A stretch of DNA of 64,000 bases from an uncultured Clostridia bacterium (GTDB lineage: Bacteria; Bacillota; Clostridia; Oscillospirales; Ruminococcaceae). The stretch covers positions 1-64,000 of the forward strand of contig CANQYD010000004.1 of assembly GCA_947627985.1 (NCBI GenBank). The letters run 5' to 3'. Each line of letters starts with the position of its first letter. The stretch's first letter is position 1. The notes below the pieces were generated by a model. It had not been told where the DNA came from, made no database searches, and saw only the letters and a list, made by a program, of their open reading frames with translations. This document shows, piece by piece, positions 1-9,424 of this stretch. The position numbers were made by a program, and so were the translations under genes.

Positions 1-65
1 TGGAAGATAAGAATCTGACCTCTGACTTCTAACCTCTGTCCTCTATGCGACCAACGGGAGCACGG

Positions 66-143
66 GGGCGAAGCCCCGTCGCGCTTGCGCGACGCGCCGA
101 CGCTGCGCGTCGGCGGTGCGACTTCGTCGCACGGGCTTCGCCC
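66..143. repeat. Cloverleaf-like three-arm hairpin element, copy 1
   Basis: GGGCGAAGCCC / GGGCTTCGCCC outer stem; arms GTCGCGC-TT-GCGCGAC, GCCGACG..CGTCGGC, GTGCGAC-TTC-GTCGCAC. Confidence 0.75.
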
Positions 144-429
144 TGCACTCCCCCACACCTCCCGCAAGCCTCTCTCAAACCCTCATGCCTCAAGTCTGCA
201 CCAATCCCGCCTCCACCGCTCGCCGCCCTGAAAGCCACATATCTATCCTCAATACCCGCGCCACTTTCATACACCACTGAGCTAAAATCAGGAGCGGCAA
301 GCCACATCTAAAATTCTATCCCCCATCGCCATCTCCCGCGTCCTGAACAAAAAGCCCTCCCGACAAATCCTCCTTCTGAATTTCCAAAATCTTCATCGCT
401 TAAATTCACCCAAAAGCGGCAAAATAAGT

Positions 430-1797
430 ATGAAATTTCTTGGAAAGGAAGATTTTATGAAGACAACGATTTCACGCCGCGGAATTGTGCGGATCGTGTC
501 GTTTTTCCTGTTCGCGGTCGCGATTTTAGGCGCTGCGAACATCATCTATATGACGAAAATAAAAGCCCTTGAGAACGCCGTTCAGGCAGGATATTCCGGA
601 GCCGTCGAGGAGCTTGCGCAGTCCGCCGACGAGATCAGCGCCCTCCTTTCAAAAGGTCGGTATGCCGCGTCTCCGTCGATGATGACGCGGCTCTCAAACC
701 TCCTGATGCAGAGCTCCGGTGAGGCTAAATCAGCCCTTGAAAGCCTTCCGGCGGGGAATATTCGCACCGATAATCTCGAAAAATTTTTCTCGCAGGTCGG
801 AAATTACGCGGTCTCCCTGTCCCGAAAAGCGACGGCGGGAGACGACATCACCGACGAAGAGATCGAGAATTTCAAAGCGCTTTCGGATTGCGCGGACGAT
901 ATCTCCGAAAACCTATGGAAGCTCAGGACGGGTATGCTGACCTCGGATTATCCCATCGCGGAGCTCTTTGAGCAGATCGACGGGGAAACCGGGAAATTCG
1001 TCGGGGACGGTTTTTCGGGGATCGAGGACGGTCTCGACGGCATGCCGAAGCTCATCTACGACGGTCCGTTTTCCGATCATATCATCGACCGCGCGCCGAA
1101 AATGACAAAATACGGCAGGGAGATTTCCGAGGAGGAGGCTCTTGAAAAAGCCGCGTTGGCTATCGGTACCGACAGTTATCGCGTCCTTAGCTGCGAGGCA
1201 GGTGAAGAGGGTAAAATGCCTTCCTACTGCTTCTACTGCGAAGGCGCAAGGTGCGCCGTATCGAAAACGGGCGGATATATAGTTTACTGTATGAAATACC
1301 GTAATGTCCGGGAGAGCGAAATATCCCCCGAAACTGCCGTTGAAAAAGCCGATGAATATCTCAAAAAACTCGGCATTGAGAATATGGAAGACACCTATCA
1401 CGAGTGCTACAACGGCGTCTGCACGGTGAATTATGCATACCGTGACGGCGACATCACCTGCTACACCGACCTCATAAAGGTGGCTGTCGCGCTCGATAAC
1501 GGGGAAGTTCTTGGTTATGACGCGAGAGGATTTTTGGTGAATCATCACGACCGCGACTTTGCCGAGCCGATCTACACCGAGGAAGAGGTCAGGGAAAATA
1601 TCTCAAAAAATCTCAATGCGAAGAGCTGCGGGCTGGCGGTGATCCCGACCGATTCGGTCGATGAGAAGCTCTGCTACGAGCTTAAGTGCACCGCAGATTC
1701 CGGCGAAGACGTGCTGGTCTACGTCAACGCCATGACCGGCGAGGAAGAGGAAATCCTGCTGATCGTGAGGACCGACGGCGGGGTGCTGACCGTTTAG
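430..1797 (+). CDS. ypeB: Germination protein YpeB-like (PepSY domains)
   Basis: 455-aa ORF, N-terminal TM segment, YpeB-like helical domain then PepSY-like repeats (EEALEKAALAIGTDSYRV..., SPETAVEKADEYLKKLG...). Confidence 0.8.
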   Translation: MKFLGKEDFMKTTISRRGIVRIVSFFLFAVAILGAANIIYMTKIKALENAVQAGYSGAVEELAQSADEISALLSKGRYAASPSMMTRLSNLLMQSSGEAKSALESLPAGNIRTDNLEKFFSQVGNYAVSLSRKATAGDDITDEEIENFKALSDCADDISENLWKLRTGMLTSDYPIAELFEQIDGETGKFVGDGFSGIEDGLDGMPKLIYDGPFSDHIIDRAPKMTKYGREISEEEALEKAALAIGTDSYRVLSCEAGEEGKMPSYCFYCEGARCAVSKTGGYIVYCMKYRNVRESEISPETAVEKADEYLKKLGIENMEDTYHECYNGVCTVNYAYRDGDITCYTDLIKVAVALDNGEVLGYDARGFLVNHHDRDFAEPIYTEEEVRENISKNLNAKSCGLAVIPTDSVDEKLCYELKCTADSGEDVLVYVNAMTGEEEEILLIVRTDGGVLTV

Positions 1798-1994
1798 AGG
1801 GTAGGGGGTAGAAGATAGAGGGTAGAGGCTGTGGATTGAGGATATCTGCGACGGATTTTGCTTTGCGGGGTATGAGGGTGGCGCGGGGGCTGGCTTATGC
1901 TGATGTGCCTCTGAGCGGGGTGAGTGCGGGAGGCGGGGGAGTGCATGGGGGTGTGCGGCTATCGGAGTCTGTAAAAAGGTGCGGGCTGGGTGCA

Positions 1995-2432
1995 GGGCGA
2001 AGCCCGTGCGACGAAGTCGCACCGCCGACGCTTCGCGTCGGCGCGCTGCCTTCGGCAGCGGGGCTTCGCCCAGTGCTCCCGCTGCCCCCACCAAAGCCCG
2101 GTAGTGGCACCAACCCCCGCCAGCCTTTTATCAAGCCCCGATAGAAACGCCGACCCCGTGCCGAGCCTTCCATCTTATCCCAATCTATGATAGAAACAGC
2201 TTACTCCCTGCTAACTTTGTCCCACCCCCACCCCCAGACCCCCTCCCCCTTTTAGGGGGAGGGGGCTTCGCTCTACTTATAGCTTTGCACAAGGTATACC
2301 GGGGGAGGGGGTCTGCTTTAAATAGCATGAGTTCATTTTCCGGCAGGAAAATGAACGAATACCTTTTACCAATGGGTGGAGAGGGCGGGTTCTCTATTTT
2401 ATTCAATCGTTTGATGCTTTTAGCCAAGGGCC
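1995..2432. repeat. Composite intergenic hairpin element (three-armed cloverleaf-like part 1995-2071 plus linker plus GGTATTC-hairpin part to ~2432)
   Basis: GGGCGAAGCCC...GGGGCTTCGCCC outer stem with three inner hairpins; linker and hairpin part recur in inverted order at 26376-26745. Confidence 0.8.
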
Positions 2433-2599
2433 GCGCCGTGTCTAACGGTTAAATGCATAACATCACCTCCCCCTTTTACTCAAGTCAGCGGCATACGTGA
2501 AAAAGCTTCCAAGACAATCCTACACTTCCACCCCTCCCACCTCACTCCCATTTTTCAAAATTGTGTAAATTGCACAAAAAAGTTGCCAAATCTTCTGTA

Positions 2600-2628
2600 T
2601 TGTCTTTTGTGTCAAAATGATATATAAT
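2600..2628 (+). promoter_or_regulatory. Putative sigma-A promoter for EF-G-like gene
   Basis: TTGTCT-17 nt-TATAAT upstream of the start at 2696. Confidence 0.5.
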
Positions 2629-2695
2629 TATATTTGACGTTGGATTTTCTTGTAGAATTCCGATAAAACTTTTCACCCCGATAGGAGAGATCATT

Positions 2696-4765
2696 TTGAA
2701 AAACTACGACAGCTCACACATCAAAAACATCGCGCTTGCGGGACATTCCGCCTCCGGCAAGACCTCCGTCGCCGAGGCTCTTTTATACAAAGCCGGCGCA
2801 ACCGACCGTCTCGGCAAGACCCTTGACGGCAACACCGTCTCCGATTATACGCCGATCGAGATTCAGAAAAAATGCTCGATCTACACCTCCCTCTCCTTCT
2901 ACGAGCGAAACGGCTTAAAGGTCAATATCCTTGACACCCCCGGTCTTTTCGACTACGCCAGCGGGCTCGTCGAGGGCGTTTTTGCCGCGGATTGCCTTTT
3001 GATCACCGTCTCGGCGAAATCCGGCATTCACGTCGGCACCAAGAAAGCCTATGACGCGGCGGTCGAGCACAAGACCCCGCATATGTTCGTCGTGACGAAG
3101 ATTGACGACGAGAACGCCAACTTCTCGAACGTCCTGACCGACCTCAAGACCCAGTTCGGCTCGTCGGTATGCCCCCTCGTCGCCCCGATCATCAAGGACA
3201 ACAAGATCGTTTCCTACTACGACCTTCTGGCAGGCAAGAATTATAAATACGACGCCAAGGGCAACCGCGTAGACGCCGGCGAGCCCGATCCTACATACCG
3301 CATCGACGGGCTTTTGGAGGCTATTGCCGAAGCCGTCGCCGAGACCGACGAGGAGCTGATGATGAAATTCCTCGACGGCGAGCAGCTCACCCACGAAGAG
3401 CTCGTGAACGGCGTTCACAACGGCATTATAAACGGCATGATCACCCCCGTCACCTGCATCTCCTCGGTCGATTTGGCAGGAGCCGATCTTCTGATGGATC
3501 AGATCGAAAAGCTCCTCCCGTCGCCTCATGAGACCAAGGGCAAGGTCGCCAAGGATTCCTCAGGAAACGACGTCGCCGTGGATTATGAGATGGACGGACC
3601 GATGTCCGCGTTCGTTTTCAAGACCGTCGCCGACCCCTTCGTCGGAAAGATGTCCTTTATCAAGGTCATGAGCGGCAAGCTTGAAAGCGGCAAGGAGATC
3701 ACCAACGCCACTACCGGCGGCACCGAAAAGGTCGGCAAGCTTATAAATCTCGTCGGCAAGAAGCAGATTGAAGTCCCGTTTGCAACTGCGGGGGATATCG
3801 TCGTCGCGACGAAGATGACAGTAAATACCAACGACACCATATGCGACTCCTCAAGGGTCATCGCATTTGAAAAGCTCAGCTTCCCGAAGCCCTGCTACTC
3901 TGTCTGCGTTAAGGCGAAGTCTCAGGGCGACGAGCAGAAGATTTCCGGAGCCATGCAGAGGATTTTGGAGGAAGATCAGTCCCTCAGCTATCAGCAGGAC
4001 GACACCACCTTCGAGCAGATCCTCTCGGGTCTCGGGGAGCAGCATATCGAATCCACGCTTTATAAACTGAAGAACGGCTTCGGCGTTGACGTCGTGACGT
4101 CGGTCCCGAAGGTGTCCTACAAAGAGACGATCCGCAAAAAGTGCAAGGTCCAGGGCAGGCACAAGAAGCAGTCGGGCGGTCACGGACAGTACGGCGACGT
4201 TTGGATCGAGTTCGAGCCCTGCGACTCCGACGAGCTCGTCTTTGAGGAGAACGTATTCGGCGGCGCGGTCCCGAGAAACTTCTTCCCCGCGGTCGAAAAG
4301 GGCTTGCAGGACTGCATGAAAAAGGGCGTGCTGGCGGGCTTCCCGGTCGTCGGCGTCAAGGCTACGCTGGTTGACGGTTCATATCACCCGGTCGATTCGT
4401 CCGAAATGTCCTTCAAGCTTGCGGCTTCGATCGCCTTCAAGGAGGGCATGAAGCAGGCTCAGCCGGTTCTTTTGGAACCTATCGATATGCTGACCGTCAC
4501 CGTTCCCGACGCGAATACCGGAGATATGATGGGCGAGCTCAACAAACGCCGCGGCAGAGTTTTGGGCATGAATCCCGCCAAGAAGAAAGGGCTTACCACC
4601 ATCGAGGCGGAAATTCCCGAGAGCGAGGTCCACGACTTCGCGATGCTCGTTCGGCAGATGACGAGAGGCGAGGGCGAATTCAGTCTTGAAAAGCTTCGCT
4701 ACGATCAGCTCCCGCAGATGCTTGTCGATCAGGTCATCGCCGAGTACAAGACCGACGAGGAATAA
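2696..4765 (+). CDS. Elongation factor G-like translational GTPase
   Basis: 689 aa, GHSASGKTSVAEALL P-loop, DTPGLFDYA, TKIDDEN and EF-G domains III-V (GHGQYGDVWIEFEP). Divergent EF-G paralogue type. Confidence 0.9.
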   Translation: MKNYDSSHIKNIALAGHSASGKTSVAEALLYKAGATDRLGKTLDGNTVSDYTPIEIQKKCSIYTSLSFYERNGLKVNILDTPGLFDYASGLVEGVFAADCLLITVSAKSGIHVGTKKAYDAAVEHKTPHMFVVTKIDDENANFSNVLTDLKTQFGSSVCPLVAPIIKDNKIVSYYDLLAGKNYKYDAKGNRVDAGEPDPTYRIDGLLEAIAEAVAETDEELMMKFLDGEQLTHEELVNGVHNGIINGMITPVTCISSVDLAGADLLMDQIEKLLPSPHETKGKVAKDSSGNDVAVDYEMDGPMSAFVFKTVADPFVGKMSFIKVMSGKLESGKEITNATTGGTEKVGKLINLVGKKQIEVPFATAGDIVVATKMTVNTNDTICDSSRVIAFEKLSFPKPCYSVCVKAKSQGDEQKISGAMQRILEEDQSLSYQQDDTTFEQILSGLGEQHIESTLYKLKNGFGVDVVTSVPKVSYKETIRKKCKVQGRHKKQSGGHGQYGDVWIEFEPCDSDELVFEENVFGGAVPRNFFPAVEKGLQDCMKKGVLAGFPVVGVKATLVDGSYHPVDSSEMSFKLAASIAFKEGMKQAQPVLLEPIDMLTVTVPDANTGDMMGELNKRRGRVLGMNPAKKKGLTTIEAEIPESEVHDFAMLVRQMTRGEGEFSLEKLRYDQLPQMLVDQVIAEYKTDEE

Positions 4766-4830
4766 AGGAATAATCTCACAGTATCAATATTTTCTGCCCA
4801 TTCGGGGAGACCCGGGTGGGCGGAAGCTTT

Positions 4831-4920
4831 TATGCATATATGCATTTAATATGCAGGTACTATTCACAAATCCGTGCATAAATCACGTTGATTATCGGCA
4901 GATACTGCATAAAATATCTA
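4831..4920 (+). promoter_or_regulatory. Candidate ArgR (ARG box) operator cluster upstream of argC
   Basis: Inverted repeats TGCATATATGCA, TGCATTTAATATGCA, and GTGCATAAATCAC, TGCATAAAATAT. Confidence 0.4.
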
Positions 4921-5003
4921 AACTTTTAAAAACCTCTTCCCAAGCCCTTGACAACGGGCGGAATGCTGATATAATATGTTTGATACATTTTACGAACGAA
5001 AGT

Positions 5004-5963
5004 GTGAAAATTTTGAAATTCAAGGTTTTTATAGACGGAGCCGAGGGAACCACCGGTCTTCAGCTTCGCACAAGGCTTTCCGCACATGGGGAAATTTCCC
5101 TTCTTGAGATCGATCCCGACTTAAGAAAAGACCCCTCGGAGCGGCGTAAACTCATCAATCAGAGCGACGTGACCTTCCTCTGCCTTCCCGATGCAGCCGC
5201 AAAAGAAGCGGTGGGATTATGTGAAAATCCGGACACCGTCATCATCGACGCCTCCACCGCTCACAGAACCGCTCCCGGCTGGGTCTACGGCTTCCCGGAG
5301 CTTAGTGAAGATCACAGAAAAGCGATCGCTGCGGGCAAGAGGATAGCCAATCCCGGCTGCCACGCGACGGGATTCATCGCCGCGGTTTACCCGCTGATCA
5401 AGCACGGCGTCGCGCCCAAGGATTACCCCTTCACCTGCCACAGCGTGACGGGCTACTCGGGAGGCGGCAAGAAGATGATCGCCCAATATGAAGACGAATC
5501 GCGCGCGCACGAACTCGACTCGCCGAGGCAGTACGGTCTTGGCTTAAATCACAAGCACCTCCCAGAAATGCAGGTCGTGACGGGGATTTCGGAGCCGCCG
5601 GTCTTTAACCCCATCGTCGCGGACTTTTACAGCGGAATGTGCGTCAGCGTGCCTTTGGTGACGAGATTATTAAACAAAAAAGTCACCCCGGAGGAGCTTA
5701 TTGATATTTATGCCGAGCATTATTCCGGCAGCAGCCTGATCAGCGTTCACCCGGCGCCCGATAGCGGATTTTTGCCGGCAAACGACGTCGAAAAGACATG
5801 CAGATTAAAGATTTTTGTGATGGGAAACGCCGAGCGGATCACCGTGGCTGCGGTATTTGACAATCTCGGCAAAGGCGCTTCGGGAGCGGCTGTGCAGAAT
5901 ATGAACATAGCCCTCGGAATCGGGGATACCGCATATTTGGAAGAAGGAGACAGGCTTTTATGA
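5004..5963 (+). CDS. argC: N-acetyl-gamma-glutamyl-phosphate reductase
   Basis: KVFIDGAEGTTGLQLRTRL, NPGCHATGFIAAVYPL catalytic Cys motif; the track ORF (4686) overextends upstream; GTG 5004 or TTG 5013 is the likely start. Confidence 0.92.
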   Translation: MKILKFKVFIDGAEGTTGLQLRTRLSAHGEISLLEIDPDLRKDPSERRKLINQSDVTFLCLPDAAAKEAVGLCENPDTVIIDASTAHRTAPGWVYGFPELSEDHRKAIAAGKRIANPGCHATGFIAAVYPLIKHGVAPKDYPFTCHSVTGYSGGGKKMIAQYEDESRAHELDSPRQYGLGLNHKHLPEMQVVTGISEPPVFNPIVADFYSGMCVSVPLVTRLLNKKVTPEELIDIYAEHYSGSSLISVHPAPDSGFLPANDVEKTCRLKIFVMGNAERITVAAVFDNLGKGASGAAVQNMNIALGIGDTAYLEEGDRLL

Positions 5964-7180
5964 GCATTAAAAGGATAGACGGAGGCGTATGCGCGCCGAA
6001 GGGTTTCAAAGCCGCGGGAATGCACTGCGGTGTGAGGAAAAATCACTCAAAAAAGGACATCGCGATGATCTTCTGCGACGTACCTTGCACCGCCGCGGCG
6101 GTCTATACGCAGAATAAAGTCTACGGCGCGCCGATTACAGTCACGAGAAAAAATATTTCGGACGGCAGGGCGCAGGCGGTCATCTGCAACTCGGGAAACG
6201 CCAACACCGCAAACCTTGACGGCGTCGAAAAGGCGCAGATGATGAGCGATCTCACCGCCAAGGCTTTGGGGATTAAGTCTGAGGATATAATCGTCGCTTC
6301 CACCGGGGTCATCGGTCAGAGCCTCGACATGGAGCCTATCGCATACGGTATAAGCGAGCTGCCGAAGCTTCTTTCCGTGGACGGAGGAAACGACGCCGCT
6401 CAGGCTATCATGACCACCGATACAAAGGTCAAGGAGATTGCTATTGAGACCGAAATAGGCGGGAAAAAAGTGCGCTTCGGCGCGATCTCAAAGGGTTCGG
6501 GAATGATCCATCCCAATATGGCGACGATGCTCAGTTTTATCACCTCCGACGTCGCTATTTCCCATGAAATGCTTCAGAAGGCGCTTCGGGAGATCATCAA
6601 GGACACCTACAACATGATAAGCGTTGACGGCGACACGTCTACAAACGACATGGTATCTGTGATGGCTTCGGGACTTGCCGAAAACGATGAGATCACGACC
6701 GAGGGCGAGGATTATAAAAAGGTCGTCGCGGCTCTTATGGAGATCGGCTTATATATGGCGAAGATGATAGCGGGAGACGGCGAGGGCGCGACAAGGCTTC
6801 TTGAATGCCGGCTCACCGGGGCTAAGGATATTCCCTCCGCGAAAGTCATCGCTAAAAGCGTCATCGCTTCGAGCCTTGTGAAAGCGGCTATGTTCGGCGC
6901 CGACGCCAACTGCGGAAGGGTCCTCTGCGCGATGGGCTACTCCGGCGAGGACTTCGATCCGTCGGGGGTCGCGGTATGGTTTGAGAGCGCGGCAGGCTCG
7001 ATAAAGGTCTGCGAGCAGGGCTGCGGGCTTAAGTTCGATGAAGAGTTCGCCAAAAAAGTCCTCCTTGAAAAGGAGATAGTGATTAAGATCGAGATGGCTG
7101 AGGGAAGCGGCTTCGCGACCGCTTGGGGCTGCGATCTTACGTATGACTATGTGAAGATCAACGGGGACTACAGGACCTGA
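5960..7180 (+). CDS. argJ: Bifunctional glutamate N-acetyltransferase / ornithine acetyltransferase
   Basis: KGSGMIHPNMATMLSFITSD autoproteolysis motif; overlaps argC stop (ATGA). Confidence 0.95.
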   Translation: MSIKRIDGGVCAPKGFKAAGMHCGVRKNHSKKDIAMIFCDVPCTAAAVYTQNKVYGAPITVTRKNISDGRAQAVICNSGNANTANLDGVEKAQMMSDLTAKALGIKSEDIIVASTGVIGQSLDMEPIAYGISELPKLLSVDGGNDAAQAIMTTDTKVKEIAIETEIGGKKVRFGAISKGSGMIHPNMATMLSFITSDVAISHEMLQKALREIIKDTYNMISVDGDTSTNDMVSVMASGLAENDEITTEGEDYKKVVAALMEIGLYMAKMIAGDGEGATRLLECRLTGAKDIPSAKVIAKSVIASSLVKAAMFGADANCGRVLCAMGYSGEDFDPSGVAVWFESAAGSIKVCEQGCGLKFDEEFAKKVLLEKEIVIKIEMAEGSGFATAWGCDLTYDYVKINGDYRT

Positions 7181-7207
7181 TAAATTACCGAAACGGAGTG
7201 AATTAAA

Positions 7208-8074
7208 ATGCCCGGTCAGCTGACGACTTCTCAGCAGGCGCACGTCCTGATAAGCGCACTGCCCTACATTCAAAAATACACCGGAAAGGTCGTCGTCGTA
7301 AAATACGGCGGCAACGCGATGATAAATCCCGAGCTGAAAAAAGCGGTGATGACGGATATTGTGCTTTTATCGCTCATCGGGGTGAGAGTGGTACTTGTCC
7401 ACGGAGGCGGACCCGAAATCACCGAGACTTTGAAGGCGATGGGAAAAGAGAGCCGCTTTGTAAACGGTCTGAGGTACACCGACGCCGAGACCGCCGAGGT
7501 CGTTCAGATGGTTTTGGCGGGGAAGATAAATAAGGACCTTGTCTCGCTGATATCTCAGTCGGGCGGCAAGGCGCTCGGCTTCTGCGGGCTTGACGCGGGA
7601 ATGATAAAGTGCAAAAAACTTGATAACGGCACAGACTTAGGATTTGTCGGGGACATCACCCATGTCGACCCCACCCCTCTTGCAAACGCAATTTATAACA
7701 GGTATATCCCCGTCGTCGCGACGGTCGGGACCGACGATGAGGGTCAGGTTTACAACATAAACGCCGACACCGCGGCTGCGGAAATTGCGGCGGCTTTAAG
7801 CGCCGAGAATCTTATAGAACTTACCGATATAAGAGGTCTGATGAGGGACGTAAACGATCCCGATTCGCTTATACATGAGGTATCTCTCTCGGAACTTCCG
7901 GGGCTTATCGAGCAGGGAGTCATCTCGGGAGGAATGATCCCGAAGGTGCAGAGCTGCGTCTCGGCTCTTGAAAACGGCGTCAAGAAGGCGGTCATGATCG
8001 ACGGCAGGATCGAGCACTCGATACTCATCGAGATGTTCTCGGACGAAGGCATCGGCACGCTTTTCACAAAGTAA
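7208..8074 (+). CDS. argB: Acetylglutamate kinase
   Basis: VVVKYGGNAM, VHGGGPEI, INADTAAAEIA; arg operon context. Confidence 0.95.
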   Translation: MPGQLTTSQQAHVLISALPYIQKYTGKVVVVKYGGNAMINPELKKAVMTDIVLLSLIGVRVVLVHGGGPEITETLKAMGKESRFVNGLRYTDAETAEVVQMVLAGKINKDLVSLISQSGGKALGFCGLDAGMIKCKKLDNGTDLGFVGDITHVDPTPLANAIYNRYIPVVATVGTDDEGQVYNINADTAAAEIAAALSAENLIELTDIRGLMRDVNDPDSLIHEVSLSELPGLIEQGVISGGMIPKVQSCVSALENGVKKAVMIDGRIEHSILIEMFSDEGIGTLFTK

Positions 8075-8085
8075 CGGAGGAAAAT

Positions 8086-9258
8086 ATGTCGGTTTTTGAA
8101 GATATTCAATCGGTAGATCAGCAGTATGTCTGCCACAGCTACGGCAGGTTCCCGGTCGCGATAAAGGACGGAAAAAACGCCGTCTGCCACGATTTTGACG
8201 GCAAGAGATACATCGACTTCACAAGCGGGATCGGGGTCAATTCGCTCGGGTTCTGCGACAGCGGCTGGATAAAAGCCGTTACGGAGCAGCTCGGGCGGCT
8301 CCAACATATATCAAATCTATACTACACCGAACCCTGCGGTCAGCTTGCGAAGATGCTATGCGAGAGGACCGGGCTGAAAAAGGTATTCTTTGCAAACGGC
8401 GGCGCCGAAGCCAACGAGGGCGCCATCAAAGCCGCAAGGAAGTATTCCTTCGACCGCTACGGCAAAGGCAGGGATAAAATCCTGACGCTTGTCAATTCCT
8501 TCCACGGTCGCACCGTCACCACCCTTTCGGCTACGGGTCAGGAAGTTTTTCACAACTACTTTTTCCCCTTTACCGAGGGCTTTGAGCATATTCCCGCCGG
8601 CGATTTCGAGGCTCTGAGATCGCACTCGGAGGGGGTGTGCGCGCTTATGGTCGAGCTGATTCAGGGCGAGGGAGGAGTTATCCCGGTCGAGCCGGAGTAT
8701 GTCAAAAAAGCCGCGGAATTCTGCCGCGAAAATGATATCCTCCTGATAGTAGACGAGGTCCAGACAGGCGTCGGCAGGACCGGAAGCCTCTTCTGCTTCG
8801 AGCAGTACGGGATAGAGCCGGATATCGTCACCGCCGCAAAGGGTATCGGCGGGGGACTGCCTTTGGCTGCGGTTCTGTTCGGCGAGAGGACGGAGAATGT
8901 CTTCAACCCCGGCGATCATGCCACCACTTTCGGCGGCAACCCGGCGATTTGCGCGGGAGGCGTCGAGATCGTCAACAGGCTTGACAAAGATTTTCTTAAC
9001 GAAGTTAAGAAAAAGGGAGATTATATCCGCGAGCGGGTCATGAAAATGCCGCACGTTGCCGGCACGAGCGGAATGGGACTTATGATCGGAATCGCCACCC
9101 AGGACGGATATAAGCCCGCGGACGTCGTAAAATCCGGCATTTCCGAGGGCGTGCTGCTGCTGACGGCGAAGACGAAGGTAAGGCTTTTGCCGCCGCTTAC
9201 GATCACTTATGAGGAGATCGACGAGGGACTTGCGGCGCTTGAGAGGGCGCTGGGGTGA
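8086..9258 (+). CDS. argD: Acetylornithine aminotransferase
   Basis: FANGGAEANEGAIKAARKY, VDEVQTGVGRTG, TTFGGNP; class III aminotransferase in arg operon. Confidence 0.94.
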   Translation: MSVFEDIQSVDQQYVCHSYGRFPVAIKDGKNAVCHDFDGKRYIDFTSGIGVNSLGFCDSGWIKAVTEQLGRLQHISNLYYTEPCGQLAKMLCERTGLKKVFFANGGAEANEGAIKAARKYSFDRYGKGRDKILTLVNSFHGRTVTTLSATGQEVFHNYFFPFTEGFEHIPAGDFEALRSHSEGVCALMVELIQGEGGVIPVEPEYVKKAAEFCRENDILLIVDEVQTGVGRTGSLFCFEQYGIEPDIVTAAKGIGGGLPLAAVLFGERTENVFNPGDHATTFGGNPAICAGGVEIVNRLDKDFLNEVKKKGDYIRERVMKMPHVAGTSGMGLMIGIATQDGYKPADVVKSGISEGVLLLTAKTKVRLLPPLTITYEEIDEGLAALERALG

Positions 9259-9273
9259 GAGAATAGAATATGA

Positions 9274-9308
9274 TGAGGCAGGAGCGAGGCTTCTGCCTCT
9301 TGCTTTTT
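9274..9308 (+). terminator. Rho-independent terminator after argD
   Basis: GAGGCAGGAG-cgagg-CTTCTGCCTC then TTGCTTTTT. Confidence 0.6.
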
Positions 9309-9424
9309 GTGAGGGGACTAAAGCTTGCGCCGAGCAATTTCCTAACCTCACGCAAGCTTTTTCTATTTACATTTTCCCGAAAATGTGTTAAAATATCACG
9401 AGAACCTTCCGAAAGGAGAATTTT

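Noticed and set aside
913-1548. Long antisense ORF inside ypeB (and similar antisense ORFs within fusA-like, pgm, argD, pilus genes)
   Set aside because: Mirror ORFs typical of GC-biased coding sequence; no coherent family resemblance.
1836-2173. Overlapping short ORFs on both strands in 1836-2427
   Set aside because: Low-complexity R/P/G-rich translations of the GC-rich hairpin element.
4686-5003. N-terminal extension of the argC ORF overlapping the EF-G-like gene
   Set aside because: It is antiphase coding within the preceding gene and the operator region; ArgC homology begins at KFKVFIDGAEGTTG.
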